A stretch of DNA of 64,000 nt from Myroides oncorhynchi (GCF_020905415.1 NZ_JAJJMP010000001.1:1021501-1085500); one strand, 5' to 3'. Shown: positions 46,039 to 56,047, counted from the stretch's first letter. Numbers and translations are program-made. Notes: generated by a model not told the origin, from the sequence alone.

Positions 46039-49000
46039 CTACAAATGTATCATATTTAAGTTCTCTCCTGTATAAAGCAAGACCATTTTAACGACTTCAT
46101 AACCCATTTCTTCTAGTGATTTACCATAAGACTTAACCTGTTCTTTATATTTCTCTTCTTCTTTACCAGTCTTATAATCCAATATATAAGCTTGCTTACC
46201 TCGAATAACAACCCTATCTGGTATCGTATTCCGTTGATATGGACCAATAATTACTCGTTCATTAAAAACTTTATTATCTATTCTAAAGAAAATTTCTAAA
46301 TCAGGATGCTCTATTATCTTAGAAATCACATCTCTAAAATCTTCTTTAACATCCTCTTGTATCAAGCCCTTTTCTAATCCTTCCTTTACTACAGCATCTA
46401 AATCCCGATAATCAGTAATAAAAGACATTAATTCATGAACCAAGTTACCATATTCTATAGCTTTTTGGTTATTAGAGTCCCACATTAAAGCTTCTCTCTG
46501 TGCTATTTTAATTGCCTCAAAATCTAAACCTGAGCGTACTGGTAGAATCATCTTATTTAATTCTCCTTCACGAATTTCTTCTTTTCGTGACACGCGCTCT
46601 TTAACACCAAAATCATATGATAAATCTATATCATTATACACACCCTCAGTCACCAAAAAGTCTAAGAAAAACTTAGATAGATTGTCTTGAAAATCACCTT
46701 TAGCATTAATGTTCTTATAACTAATAACATATAATTGCTCTTCCGCTCTTGTTAGTGCAACATATAACACATTGACATTGTCTAGTAAAGTCTCCTGCTT
46801 CTTACTTTCATAAAGTTTTTGTGCAAACTCTCCATACTCTGTCACTTCTTTTTTGGAATCAACTAAGGCTTTTGGAAACATAATTTGATCATTATCAGTC
46901 TCTATATTCACCCATAACTTGTCACGACTAGCCGCTGTAAAGCTCTCTTCAGCAAAAGGGAATATCACCACAGGGAACTCCAATCCTTTAGATTTGTGAA
47001 TAGTCATAATCTGCACAGCATTACGTCCTTCTGGAGTAGGTATACTGAATTTTTGATAATTTGCACTCCAATAATCTAAGAAATCACTAATTCCAAATTG
47101 GTTTTTCAATGATTTCTCTAGTATTAAATCCAAAAAATATAACACATAAGAACTAGCCCCTTTTTCTGGAATAAATGCAACTACAATAGCCTCTACAGCA
47201 TCGTATAGGGACTTAGAACGACATGCCTCAAAAGAGATCGGAACACCATTATCTACTAACCACCCTTCAAGCTCAATCTCAGAACGAAAAGACAATCCTT
47301 CTTTTATAAAATCATGCTTTGCTTTCGACTCCTTATTCTTAGAAGCTATATAGTACAAAAACATCATTTTTGCCTCTAAATCCTTTTCTGTTTTAAGGAA
47401 CTTAAGAACATTAATAATCAAGCGAACCTCACTAGCATTATTAATTAAAAGCGAATCAGAAGATAAGATATCAATTCCATTTTCTGTTAAAAAGTTAGCC
47501 AACAAAACACCGTGATCTCGTCTACGTGTTAAGATAACTATATCCTTTAAGTCAAAACCTTGCTCTAAGGCTTGATTGATAGCGCTAAGAGTTGCTTCAA
47601 CGAATTGTAGATTCTTATCCTTCTCTTCATCACTCTTGTCTTTTTGTAGAAAAGTAATATTAACATACCCCCCTTCTTTACTATTCACCTCTTGATAACT
47701 ATTATTCTCATAAAGATCTTTATAATCCTCATTAATAAAGTTTCTAGATATATCTTTAAACAATCTGTTATTAAAGTTAATTACCTCAGCATAACTCCTA
47801 TAGTTCCTACCTAAATTAACTGTTTGTTTATCAGGATTTGAAAAGGGATTTTCATCCTTACTCAATGCAATAAATTGTTCCGCTTTACCTCCTCGCCATC
47901 TATAAATCGATTGTTTAGGATCCCCTACAATCATCAAACTACCTTTAACTCCTACATTATCCTCACCTGCTAAGGCATTATCAATAAGTGGAATTAAGTT
48001 TTGCCATTGCATTTCAGAGGTATCCTGAAATTCATCTATAAAGAAATGATGATAACGTTCACCTAGACGTTCATAAATAAATGGAGCTGGCTGATTCTGT
48101 ATTTCATTATGGATAATAGCATTAAACTGCGTAATGGATAATATGTTCTGTTCTTCTTGTATTTTATCCATCTCTTGCCCTATCGTAGTGAGTAAGGAAA
48201 GAGGCATTAAATTCTTTAAAAAAGCCTTATAAAACGCTCTACGTGAATACAAATCATACACCTTAGATAATATTCCTAAAAGATCAGAAATACAGGCTTC
48301 TATTAATTCAGTATCTTTTGCTCCCTTTTTTATTTTAATATCATCGAATTCATGATATCGCTTTGTCGTACCAACAGTGTCCTTAATAACATTTTCAATA
48401 TGTTTGATAAAATACTGACCCGAAAAAGAGCTTTTATCTATTCCTTTCGACTCTATAAAATCTAGAATGCTTTGTCCTATCACTTTACTTTCTTCTGTGA
48501 TTGATCTAATCTCCTGACGTAGAAAATCTCTAACCTTCACAAAATCATTCAAGGTATGCTCAGAAAATAAAGCTATCTCTTCCCTGTTATTTTCATTTAA
48601 CAAAAGAGAACCTACATCTTTAAGCTCTCTTGTGATATCCCAACTCTTGTCATTATCAGCTTTATCTATTGAGAAATCTATCAACAATTCTGTCAACTCC
48701 TTATCTACTCCCGCCTTAGCAATTACAGCGTCTACAGCTTCTTGTAACAACTCATCTGAATCTAAAGAAACCTCAAAAGTCATCGGCAACTCCAAATCGA
48801 ATGCAAAAGAACGTATGACTTTATGAGTGAATTTATCAATGGTTGAAATATCAAAAGAAGCATAGTTGTGTATTATACTTCTAATAATCCTACCCGATTT
48901 AGCTTGAATAAATTCTTTTGACAATTGTGTATCGTCTTTAACTTGTTCAAAAATACCAAGATATTTTTTATCTAATATTTCTTTTGAAAATGCATTTAAA

Positions 49001-49185
49001 CAAGAGACTACACGACTCTTCATTTCTGCAACTGCTTTATTTGTAAAAGTAATAGCTAGAATCTTTTTATAAGCATCATCTTGCTTATCCAAAAGCAAGA
49101 TCTTAAGATATTCTTTTACTAAAGTATGTGTCTTCCCAGAGCCAGCAGAAGCGTTATAAATTGAAAATGAAGCTTTATCAGACAT
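46039..49185 (-). CDS. AddA-like UvrD-family helicase-nuclease
   Basis: About 1048 residues from ATG 49185-49183, chosen because FSIYNASAGSGKTHTLVKEY (Walker A) should lie near the N-terminus; the frame is open 16 codons further up. Other helicase motifs: ILAITFTNKAVAEMKSR, YHHFFIDEFQDTSEMQWQNL, MIVGDPKQSIYRWRGG, IMTIHKSKGLEFPVVIFPF and NVLYVALTRAEEQLYV. A C-terminal RecB-type nuclease domain carries IRGKQAYILDYKTGKEEE. It should pair with the AddB-like protein for break resection and recombination. It is divergent from sod. Confidence 0.9.
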   Translation of the reverse strand: MSDKASFSIYNASAGSGKTHTLVKEYLKILLLDKQDDAYKKILAITFTNKAVAEMKSRVVSCLNAFSKEILDKKYLGIFEQVKDDTQLSKEFIQAKSGRIIRSIIHNYASFDISTIDKFTHKVIRSFAFDLELPMTFEVSLDSDELLQEAVDAVIAKAGVDKELTELLIDFSIDKADNDKSWDITRELKDVGSLLLNENNREEIALFSEHTLNDFVKVRDFLRQEIRSITEESKVIGQSILDFIESKGIDKSSFSGQYFIKHIENVIKDTVGTTKRYHEFDDIKIKKGAKDTELIEACISDLLGILSKVYDLYSRRAFYKAFLKNLMPLSLLTTIGQEMDKIQEEQNILSITQFNAIIHNEIQNQPAPFIYERLGERYHHFFIDEFQDTSEMQWQNLIPLIDNALAGEDNVGVKGSLMIVGDPKQSIYRWRGGKAEQFIALSKDENPFSNPDKQTVNLGRNYRSYAEVINFNNRLFKDISRNFINEDYKDLYENNSYQEVNSKEGGYVNITFLQKDKSDEEKDKNLQFVEATLSAINQALEQGFDLKDIVILTRRRDHGVLLANFLTENGIDILSSDSLLINNASEVRLIINVLKFLKTEKDLEAKMMFLYYIASKNKESKAKHDFIKEGLSFRSEIELEGWLVDNGVPISFEACRSKSLYDAVEAIVVAFIPEKGASSYVLYFLDLILEKSLKNQFGISDFLDYWSANYQKFSIPTPEGRNAVQIMTIHKSKGLEFPVVIFPFAEESFTAASRDKLWVNIETDNDQIMFPKALVDSKKEVTEYGEFAQKLYESKKQETLLDNVNVLYVALTRAEEQLYVISYKNINAKGDFQDNLSKFFLDFLVTEGVYNDIDLSYDFGVKERVSRKEEIREGELNKMILPVRSGLDFEAIKIAQREALMWDSNNQKAIEYGNLVHELMSFITDYRDLDAVVKEGLEKGLIQEDVKEDFRDVISKIIEHPDLEIFFRIDNKVFNERVIIGPYQRNTIPDRVVIRGKQAYILDYKTGKEEEKYKEQVKSYGKSLEEMGYEVVKMVLLYTGENLNMIHL

Positions 49186-49295
49186 TAAATAAGTTTTATC
49201 ATTAACGTTTATTAAACATTCCAAACCTTCCATATTAGGTCGATTTTGTTTAATTTTGAAATAAAATTAATACTAATCTTTAAATAATACGAATT

Positions 49296-49901
49296 ATGGC
49301 TTTCGAATTACCAAAATTACCTTATGCATATGATGCATTAGAACCACATATTGATGCTCGTACGATGGAAATCCACCATACTAAACATCATAATGCGTAC
49401 ACTACTAACTTAAATGCAGCTATCGAAGGTACTGATTTAGAAGGAAAATCTATAGGAGATATTCTTGCTAATCTAGATATGACTAAAGGCGCTGTACGTA
49501 ACAATGGTGGTGGATTCTATAACCACAACTTATTTTGGACAGTAATGTCTCCTAATGGAGGAGGTGAACCTGCAGGTGAATTAGCTGACGCTATCGCTAA
49601 AGATTTCGGATCTTTCGAAAACTTTAAAGATGCTTTCGCTAAAGCTGGAGCTACACAGTTTGGGTCTGGATGGGCTTGGTTATGTGTGAATAATGGAAAA
49701 TTAGAAGTATGTGGAACTCCTAACCAAGACAACCCGCTAATGCCAGGTGTTGCTTGTGGTGGTACTCCTATTTTAGGTATGGACGTATGGGAACATGCCT
49801 ACTACTTAAACTACCAAAACCGTCGTCCTGATTACATCAATGCTTTCTTTAGCGTAATTAACTGGACTGAAGTTTCAAGAAGATACGCAGAAGCAAAATA
49901 A
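49296..49901 (+). CDS. sod: iron/manganese superoxide dismutase
   Basis: A 201-residue cytoplasmic enzyme, no signal. Metal ligands are seen in [17 protein letters not shown] (His), [20 protein letters not shown] (His), and [20 protein letters not shown] (Asp and His). It converts superoxide to peroxide and oxygen. Sequence hints (Gly-rich GGG before the second His) lean to the Mn or cambialistic type but cannot decide the metal. A TAATTTTG box at 49251-49258 could be its -7 element. It has its own terminator. Confidence 0.95.
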   Translation: MAFELPKLPYAYDALEPHIDARTMEIHHTKHHNAYTTNLNAAIEGTDLEGKSIGDILANLDMTKGAVRNNGGGFYNHNLFWTVMSPNGGGEPAGELADAIAKDFGSFENFKDAFAKAGATQFGSGWAWLCVNNGKLEVCGTPNQDNPLMPGVACGGTPILGMDVWEHAYYLNYQNRRPDYINAFFSVINWTEVSRRYAEAK

Positions 49902-49931
49902 TAATATTTTGCACCTATATTACAAACTATT

Positions 49932-49959
49932 AAAAGCTCCTTATAGGAGCTTTTTTTTT
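49932..49959 (+). terminator. terminator of sod
   Basis: AAAAGCTCCT / AGGAGCTTTT (10 bp, 3-nt loop) followed by a long T-tract. Confidence 0.92.
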
Positions 49960-49971
49960 GATTAAATACTA

Positions 49972-50002
49972 ACAAAAAAAGCTCAGAATAAATTCTGAGC
50001 TT
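49972..50002 (-). terminator. terminator of pyk
   Basis: AAGCTCAGAAT / ATTCTGAGCTT stem, read on the minus strand into seven T. The sod and pyk terminators are separate hairpins back to back. Confidence 0.9.
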
Positions 50003-50023
50003 CTATATTTTAGTCTAAAGCAA

Positions 50024-51454
50024 TTACTCTACTTCAGATATTCTTAATGTATTTACCATACCTTTTTCGATAATTGGCATTGCAGCTAAGTTGATAACCA
50101 TATCCCCTGTAGTAGCAAGTCCTTTTTCTTTAACCATAGCATTAATGTCCTCAATCGTCTCATCAGTACTAACATATTTATCATAATAGAAAGCTTGAAC
50201 TCCCCATAACAAGTTTAATTGAGTAATGATACGGCGATTAGAAGAGAATACTAAAATATTACTATTAGGTCTCCAAGCCGAAATTTGGAACGCAGTATAA
50301 CCACTATTTGTTAATGTACAGATAGCTTTTGCTTCGATATCATTTGCCATTAAAGCAGCATGGTAACAAATATTCTTAGTAATATAGCGATTCGTTTTGA
50401 TTGTAGGTGGACTTTGAGGTACCTTAATCATTGGAGAAGTCTCAACACTTTGAATAATCTGTGTCATTTTTTCGATTACTTGTACTGGATAAGCCCCTAC
50501 AGACGTTTCCCCTGATAGCATCACTGCATCAGCACCATCCATCACAGAGTTTGCTACATCATTTACCTCAGCTCTCGTAGGTGTAAGACTAGAAATCATC
50601 GTCTCCATCATTTGCGTTGCAATGATAACAGGAATTCTAGCATTCTTAGCTACATGTACTAATTCTTTCTGAATTAACGGAACCTCTTGTGCAGGAATCT
50701 CAACTCCTAAATCACCACGAGCAACCATAAGACCATCACAGTAAGCGACTATTTTCTTAATATTCTTAACTGCTTCTGGTTTTTCAATTTTAGCTACTAT
50801 AGGAATTTTATGATCTGAATGCTTATTAATCAAATCTTGTAAGTCCATTAAGTCTTCTGGTGTACGTACAAATGACAATGCCATCCAATCTACCTGTAAT
50901 TCACAAGCGAAAATAGCATCTTTAATATCTTTCTCAGTTAATGCTGGCAAAGATACTTTAGTCATTGGCAAGTTAACTCCTTTTTTAGATTTAAGAGGAC
51001 CTCCTTGTACTACAACAGTCTTAACCTCATCCACACCATTCGTTTCTAATACATCGAAGATAAGTTTTCCATCATCTAATAAGATTCTCTCACCAGCATT
51101 GACGTCAGAAGGGAATTTCTTATAGTTCATATAGACGCGTTCAGCATCTCCTTTAAACTCTTCAGTTGTAGAAAAAGTAATAACATCTCCAGGATTTACA
51201 ATAACATCCTCTGCCATTACACCTACTCTTAATTTAGGTCCTTGTAAATCTCCTAAAATAGAAACAGTGTATCCAAACTCTTTATTTAAATCGCGAATTA
51301 TATTTACTTTTTCCTGAACATCTTTATAATCAGCGTGTGAAAAGTTGATTCTAAAAACATTTACACCAGCTTTGATCATATCATGTAATACCTCTCTTGT
51401 ACTAGATGCTGGTCCTAACGTTGCTACGATTTTCGTCTTTTTTTGTGCTAACAT
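50024..51454 (-). CDS. pyk: pyruvate kinase
   Basis: A 476-residue glycolytic enzyme making pyruvate and ATP from phosphoenolpyruvate and ADP. Motifs: KTKIVATLGPASSTREVL, FRINFSHADYKDV, GDLQGPKLRVG, the active-site stretch IPIVAKIEKPEAVKNI, VARGDLGVEIPAQEVPLIQK and MDGADAVMLSGETSVGAYPV. Length is normal for the family. It follows the IPExxxVDY gene by 4 bp and ends a minus-strand run that starts at acpP. Confidence 0.97.
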   Translation of the reverse strand: MLAQKKTKIVATLGPASSTREVLHDMIKAGVNVFRINFSHADYKDVQEKVNIIRDLNKEFGYTVSILGDLQGPKLRVGVMAEDVIVNPGDVITFSTTEEFKGDAERVYMNYKKFPSDVNAGERILLDDGKLIFDVLETNGVDEVKTVVVQGGPLKSKKGVNLPMTKVSLPALTEKDIKDAIFACELQVDWMALSFVRTPEDLMDLQDLINKHSDHKIPIVAKIEKPEAVKNIKKIVAYCDGLMVARGDLGVEIPAQEVPLIQKELVHVAKNARIPVIIATQMMETMISSLTPTRAEVNDVANSVMDGADAVMLSGETSVGAYPVQVIEKMTQIIQSVETSPMIKVPQSPPTIKTNRYITKNICYHAALMANDIEAKAICTLTNSGYTAFQISAWRPNSNILVFSSNRRIITQLNLLWGVQAFYYDKYVSTDETIEDINAMVKEKGLATTGDMVINLAAMPIIEKGMVNTLRISEVE

Positions 51455-51458
51455 ATTT

Positions 51459-51947
51459 TTAAAAAATTAAGTTCGTTTTATTTTTTAATATCTCTTGCTT
51501 AATCTCATAAGCTGCAGAGATAAATTTAACTGTATTTAGCCTTTCAATGATTGTACCAATTTCAAATTGACTATCCGTCTCTTCAATTTTAATCAAATAA
51601 TCGACTGCTTTTAACTCAGGTAACAAATACCCTTGTTTTGTTACTGGATGGTTAGCTGAGACAAACAGAGGAGAATCTAAACCTGATTCAGGTATTAAAA
51701 AAGCTTTATTCGCAACTACTTTCCAATAAACATGACGATTAAAATCATCATATTCATAGAATGAAAAAAAAGCATGCCCTACATCTGTGAAGATGTCCAC
51801 ATCAGCTTTACTTCTTTCTAAATTAATCTCAAGTATTGAATTAATAAAATACACTACTTTATAATCCTCTTTTCGAGAAGTGTGTATTGCGATTAAGCGA
51901 TAGTCCTCACTGTCAAAGTCTTCTAGCTTATATTTTATAATACCCAT
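51459..51947 (-). CDS. IPExxxVDY family protein
   Basis: A 162-residue cytoplasmic protein of the Bacteroidota-specific family named for its motif, here LPELKAVDYLIKIE near residues 119-132. The protein starts IIKYKLEDFDSEDYRLIAIH and has a FFSFYEYDDFN segment. Function is unknown. Position between rnc and pyk is common in flavobacteria as I recall. It is separated from pyk by only 4 bp, so the two are likely co-transcribed. Confidence 0.85.
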   Translation of the reverse strand: MGIIKYKLEDFDSEDYRLIAIHTSRKEDYKVVYFINSILEINLERSKADVDIFTDVGHAFFSFYEYDDFNRHVYWKVVANKAFLIPESGLDSPLFVSANHPVTKQGYLLPELKAVDYLIKIEETDSQFEIGTIIERLNTVKFISAAYEIKQEILKNKTNLIF

Positions 51948-52044
51948 ATACGAAATTAGTTATACAAATATACAACTTTTATTCAGCTACTTATATCAAA
52001 TAGCAGTATAATAGATTATTAAAAAGTTAAGGAATTAACAATAA

Positions 52045-52791
52045 TTATTGTTTTATTTGTTCTTGAAATGCAAAATATGCTCTCTGAGAAGCCTTCTCTT
52101 CTGCTTTCTTTTTAGAAGTAGCTCTAGCCCTTGCTACAAGTTTGTCGTCTATAAACAAACGCACACCAAAGTATTTTAATTCTTCAGCTGTATTCTCTTC
52201 GAATGTATCATACTTAAACGTATGTTTTCTCTTTTGACACCATTCTATAAGCAAGCTTTTATAACTAGTAATTTTAGTCTCTAGTTGTTGAATATCCGCT
52301 ACTATACTAAGCAGTTTATCGTGAATAAACTTCTCACATGCTGGATAACCACGATCTAAATAAATGGCTCCAATAATAGCTTCTAATAAATTGCCATGAA
52401 TATTCTCTCCAAATTGTTGATTTCCCATTTTACTCTCTACATAAGACACTAGATCTAATTCCTTACCTATTTGGTTTAGATTCTCTCTACTTACTATCTT
52501 AGAGCGCATTTTGGTTAAATAACCTTCATCACCACTGGGAACTTCTATGTATAAATAGGATGCTATAACTGATCCTAACATCGCATCTCCTAAGAACTCA
52601 AGTCGTTCGTAGTTTATTGGATTTCCTCCTTCGTCACATCTATTCATAGAACGATGAGTGAATGCCACTTTATAATACGATAATTCAACAGGTTTTACGC
52701 CAACTATTTGAGTCACCTTTTGACAAAAATTCCCGTCTTCAATACTGAAGGAACGGGAATTATTGAATATTCTATTTAGTAACTTTTTCAT
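52045..52791 (-). CDS. rnc: ribonuclease III
   Basis: A 248-residue double-stranded-RNA endonuclease for rRNA and mRNA processing. The signature YERLEFLGDAMLGSVIASYL contains the catalytic acidic residues, with a second acidic site in FGENIHGNLLEAIIGAIYLD. A C-terminal dsRNA-binding domain runs from about 175 to 245 (ITSYKSLLIEWCQKRKH, ARATSKKKAEEKASQRAY). It follows fabF by 15 bp. Confidence 0.95.
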   Translation of the reverse strand: MKKLLNRIFNNSRSFSIEDGNFCQKVTQIVGVKPVELSYYKVAFTHRSMNRCDEGGNPINYERLEFLGDAMLGSVIASYLYIEVPSGDEGYLTKMRSKIVSRENLNQIGKELDLVSYVESKMGNQQFGENIHGNLLEAIIGAIYLDRGYPACEKFIHDKLLSIVADIQQLETKITSYKSLLIEWCQKRKHTFKYDTFEENTAEELKYFGVRLFIDDKLVARARATSKKKAEEKASQRAYFAFQEQIKQ

Positions 52792-52806
52792 CTTTATAGG
52801 ATGATT

Positions 52807-54060
52807 TTACTTCTCTATTTTTTTTACCAATACACATGCATTGTGACCACCAAAACCAAAGGTATTACTCATACCTACTTTAACATCTCTTTTTTGAGCT
52901 TTGTTAAAAGTAAAGTTAAGCTTAGAATCGATTTGTTCGTCATCAGTGAAATGGTTAATAGTAGGAGGTACAATACCGTGCTCTATAGACAATATCACAG
53001 AGATAGTCTCTATAACTCCTGCCGCACCTAATAAGTGTCCTGTCATCGACTTAGTCGAATTAAGATTCATATCATAAGCATGCTCTCCGAATACATTTAG
53101 AATTGCCTTAGACTCTGCGATATCTCCTAATGGAGTAGAAGTACCATGCATATTAAGCACATCTACATCTTTTGGTTCTAATCCAGCATCTTTTAGACAG
53201 TTCTTCATTACATTAGTTGCTCCTAATCCTTCAGGATGTGGCGCAGTTAAGTGATGTGCATCTGCAGACATACCCCCTCCACCGATTTCACAGTAGATTC
53301 TAGCCCCACGAGCTACAGCATGTTCATACTCCTCTAAGATAATGGCTCCAGCTCCTTCACCTAATACAAATCCTTCTCTGTCTTTGTCCATAGGACGTGA
53401 TGCAGTTTGTGGATCATCATTACGAGTAGATAAAGCATGCATAGCATTAAATCCACCTATACCAGCGATAGTCACAGCTGCTTCAGATCCTCCTGTTACG
53501 AAGATATCAGCCATACCTAAACGAATATAGTTAAATGCATCTATAATAGCATTAGTAGAAGACGCACATGCAGACACAGTAGTAAAGTTAGGCCCTCTCA
53601 GATTATACTTCATCGAGATATGACCACCTGCTAAATCCGCAATCATCTTAGGAATAAAGAACGGATTGAACTTAGGTACTCCATTTCCTTGTACAAAATT
53701 AGTAACTTCGTTTTGGAATGTTTCTAAACCTCCGATACCTGAACCCCAGATTACTCCAGCTCTATCTAAATCTATTGCTTCTAAATTTAATCCTGAATCT
53801 TTGATCGCTTCATCAGCGCTGACCATTGCATACTGAGCATAACGGTCCATCTTACGTGCTTCTTTTCTCTCAATAAAATCCTCTACGTTAAAATTCTTAA
53901 CTTCACACGCAAACTGAGTTTTGAAATTGGCAGCGTCAAAATATGTAATGGGTGCAGCTCCGCTTACCCCATTTATTAGGTTGTTCCAATACTCTTGAAT
54001 ATTATTTCCAATTGGCGTAAGGGCACCTAAACCGGTTACAACAACTCGCTTTAATTTCAT
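52807..54060 (-). CDS. fabF: beta-ketoacyl-ACP synthase II
   Basis: A 417-residue condensing enzyme of fatty acid elongation. The catalytic triad is present: Cys in TVSACASSTNAIIDAF, His in NMHGTSTPLGDIAESK and His in TKSMTGHLLGAAGVIE. The start RVVVTGLGALTPIGNNI and C-terminal MSNTFGFGGHNACVL are typical. It sits between acpP (200 bp upstream) and rnc, a common arrangement. Confidence 0.97.
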   Translation of the reverse strand: MKLKRVVVTGLGALTPIGNNIQEYWNNLINGVSGAAPITYFDAANFKTQFACEVKNFNVEDFIERKEARKMDRYAQYAMVSADEAIKDSGLNLEAIDLDRAGVIWGSGIGGLETFQNEVTNFVQGNGVPKFNPFFIPKMIADLAGGHISMKYNLRGPNFTTVSACASSTNAIIDAFNYIRLGMADIFVTGGSEAAVTIAGIGGFNAMHALSTRNDDPQTASRPMDKDREGFVLGEGAGAIILEEYEHAVARGARIYCEIGGGGMSADAHHLTAPHPEGLGATNVMKNCLKDAGLEPKDVDVLNMHGTSTPLGDIAESKAILNVFGEHAYDMNLNSTKSMTGHLLGAAGVIETISVILSIEHGIVPPTINHFTDDEQIDSKLNFTFNKAQKRDVKVGMSNTFGFGGHNACVLVKKIEK

Positions 54061-54222
54061 AAAATAACTTATATGGTTTGTACTATAAAAAAAAATCCCA
54101 AATATTCACTTTTGTAAAAAAGGAAACATTGGGGTGTTTGTTTGATTGTATATGTTAGATTGTTGCCAATCTGTCCTTTTTTGTTTCTTCTAAAAATCAG
54201 TCATTTCAAGAAAATAATAACA

Positions 54223-54251
54223 CCCACGTGTACTTAAAAAAGACACGTGGG
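54223..54251. terminator. hairpin between acpP and fabF
   Basis: CCCACGTGT / ACACGTGGG, a 9-bp perfect stem with an 11-nt loop; each arm contains the palindrome CACGTG. On the minus strand it is followed by a T-rich stretch, so it may end or reduce acpP transcripts before fabF. Confidence 0.65.
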
Positions 54252-54260
54252 ATATAGTTA

Positions 54261-54497
54261 TTACTTTTTAGCTTCTTCTATGTAAGAGATAGCTTGTCCA
54301 ACTGTAGCAATGTTTTCAGCTTGGTCATCTGGAATTTGAATATCAAATTCTTTTTCGAATTCCATGATAAGCTCAACAGTGTCTAGTGAATCAGCTCCTA
54401 AATCATTAGTGAAGCTTGCTTCTGCTACAACTTCGTTCTCGTCAACACCTAATTTGTCAACGATAATCGCTTTTACTCTTGATGCAATGTCTGACAT
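54261..54497 (-). CDS. acpP: acyl carrier protein
   Basis: A 78-residue acidic protein starting at ATG 54497-54495 ([18 protein letters not shown]). Ser37 in [15 protein letters not shown] receives the 4'-phosphopantetheine arm. An 11-codon upstream extension (Lys/Leu-rich) is open but not expected. It carries growing acyl chains for FabF and other enzymes. Confidence 0.97.
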   Translation of the reverse strand: MSDIASRVKAIIVDKLGVDENEVVAEASFTNDLGADSLDTVELIMEFEKEFDIQIPDDQAENIATVGQAISYIEEAKK

Positions 54498-54608
54498 AAT
54501 CTTTAATTTTAAATTTAATTTCGTAGGCAAAAATAAACAACTTTATTTTAAAACCTGATTTTTCATGTTAATTGTCGGTGCGAAATTATAAAAATTATTA
54601 ATACTTAT

Positions 54609-54663
54609 CGCTATTTTTCTCCTTATTGTCAGTTATTATTCTTTTTTTTGTACTGAAATAGCG
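54609..54663. promoter_or_regulatory. inverted repeat flanking the purN promoter region
   Basis: CGCTATTT (54609-54616) and AAATAGCG (54656-54663) are perfect complements 39 bp apart. They bracket the region where the purN promoter should lie, 30 bp before the ATG, and may be a looped operator. Evidence is only symmetry and position. Confidence 0.35.
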
Positions 54664-54693
54664 CACTCACAACTTCACAAAACAACTAAACAA

Positions 54694-55254
54694 ATGAAAA
54701 AAATAGCCTTATTCGCCTCGGGATCAGGATCAAACGTAGAAAACATCATCAACTACTTTGAAACCAAATCTATTTTAAATCAATACCTTATTTTGGTTAA
54801 TAACCAAAACGCTAAGGTAATAGAAAAAGCCGAAAAAAGAAATATCCCTGTTGTCCTTTTTGACAGAAATATGCTAAAGGAAGGACTTATCTCTCAAAAA
54901 TTAGAACAATTTCAACCTGATTTAATTGTATTAGCTGGTTTCCTATGGAAATTCCCTGATGACCTTGTTAAAAAATATCCGAATAAAGTAATTAATATAC
55001 ATCCTGCTCTTTTACCTAAATATGGAGGAAAAGGAATGTATGGTCACTTTGTACACGAAGCTGTTGTCGCTAATAAAGAAACTGAATCTGGTATCACCAT
55101 ACACTATGTCAATGAGAATTATGACGAAGGAGCTACTATATTTCAAGCTACAACACCTTTAGATCCATCATTCTCTCCAGAACAAGTTGGAGCTGCAGTA
55201 CTAAAACTAGAGCACTTACACTTTCCTCAAGTTATCGAAAAACTACTATTTTAA
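54694..55254 (+). CDS. purN: phosphoribosylglycinamide formyltransferase
   Basis: A 186-residue purine-synthesis enzyme that moves a formyl group from 10-formyl-tetrahydrofolate to GAR. It starts KKIALFASGSGSNVENII, with LVNNQNAKVIEKAEK and the active site INIHPALLPKYGGKGMYG (Asn, His) and ITIHYVNENYDEGATIFQ (Asp). The distal purF-like gene belongs to the same pathway. It is followed after 5 bp by rnhA. Confidence 0.95.
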   Translation: MKKIALFASGSGSNVENIINYFETKSILNQYLILVNNQNAKVIEKAEKRNIPVVLFDRNMLKEGLISQKLEQFQPDLIVLAGFLWKFPDDLVKKYPNKVINIHPALLPKYGGKGMYGHFVHEAVVANKETESGITIHYVNENYDEGATIFQATTPLDPSFSPEQVGAAVLKLEHLHFPQVIEKLLF

Positions 55255-55259
55255 TATAA

Positions 55260-55733
55260 ATGAATTTACCACAAGTAATACTATATACTGATGGCTCGTC
55301 TAGAGGTAATCCTGGTCCTGGTGGGTATGGATTAATATTAGAGTGGGCTGGACATAAAGTCTATAAAGAAGTATCTCAAGGATATCGAAAAACTACTAAT
55401 AATCGCATGGAACTATTAGCTGTCATAGTCGGACTAGAAATGCTAAAAAACGAAGGCACTTCAGTATTAGTGGTGTCTGACTCTAAATATGTAGTCGATG
55501 CTGTGGATAAACGATGGGTGTTCGGATGGGAAAAAAAAGCTTATAAAGACAAGAAAAACCCTGATTTATGGCAACGTTTTTTAAAAGTATACCGCAAACA
55601 TAACGTTCAATTTAAATGGGTTAAAGGTCATAATAACCACCCAATGAACGAGCGATGCGATGTCCTGGCGGTTAAAGCTGCCACAGGAACAAACCTTCTC
55701 ATCGATGAATACTACGAATCAATAGAGGGTTAA
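55260..55733 (+). CDS. rnhA: ribonuclease HI
   Basis: A 157-residue enzyme that cuts RNA in RNA-DNA hybrids. All four catalytic acids are present: Asp in LYTDGSSRGNPGPGGYG, Glu in NNRMELLAVIVGLEML, Asp in VVSDSKYVVDAV and Asp in HPMNERCDVLAVKAA. It is the second gene of a purN-rnhA unit. A family 2 intergenic repeat begins 21 bp after its stop. Confidence 0.96.
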   Translation: MNLPQVILYTDGSSRGNPGPGGYGLILEWAGHKVYKEVSQGYRKTTNNRMELLAVIVGLEMLKNEGTSVLVVSDSKYVVDAVDKRWVFGWEKKAYKDKKNPDLWQRFLKVYRKHNVQFKWVKGHNNHPMNERCDVLAVKAATGTNLLIDEYYESIEG

Positions 55734-56047
55734 TAACCAAAGAGCATCGCATAATTAAACCCAGATCCGCGATAGACATATAAACGAAAAGTAATTACAC
55801 AAAATAGGTCTGAATTAGTGAGTAAAGCATAGTATGGTTTAAGAACTAATGAAAGAGATATGAAGGAGAATTACTTTGTAGTATTTGGCTAATGCGAATC
55901 TAGGTTAAACATGTGATGTCTGGTTATTAGCGTTAGTATATGGCGAAAAATCAATTCTACTGTACAGAATCAATTAACAATTACATCTTCTAAGAGTAAA
56001 ACCTTCCTAAAAATGGTTCTTACCCAAAAAACATTAATTCTCACATA
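55734..56047. other. gene-free region holding an inverted copy of the family 2 repeat (314 bp)
   Basis: The left half is the repeat at 55755-55910. The rest shows no coding frame; no clear terminator for either convergent gene (rnhA, retropepsin-like) is visible. Confidence 0.6.
55755..55910 (-). repeat. dispersed intergenic repeat, family 2 (inverted copy of 6538-6700)
   Basis: Its reverse complement aligns with 6538-6700 along its length; the identical 26-bp core lies at 55767-55792. The copies differ by scattered substitutions and small indels but keep order and spacing of all main blocks. It starts 21 bp after the rnhA stop codon, so it could lie in the 3' end of that transcript. Confidence 0.75.

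Noticed and set aside
52801..53031. 76-residue plus-strand frame over the fabF 3' end
   Set aside because: Antisense to conserved fabF codons; no promoter or family motif.
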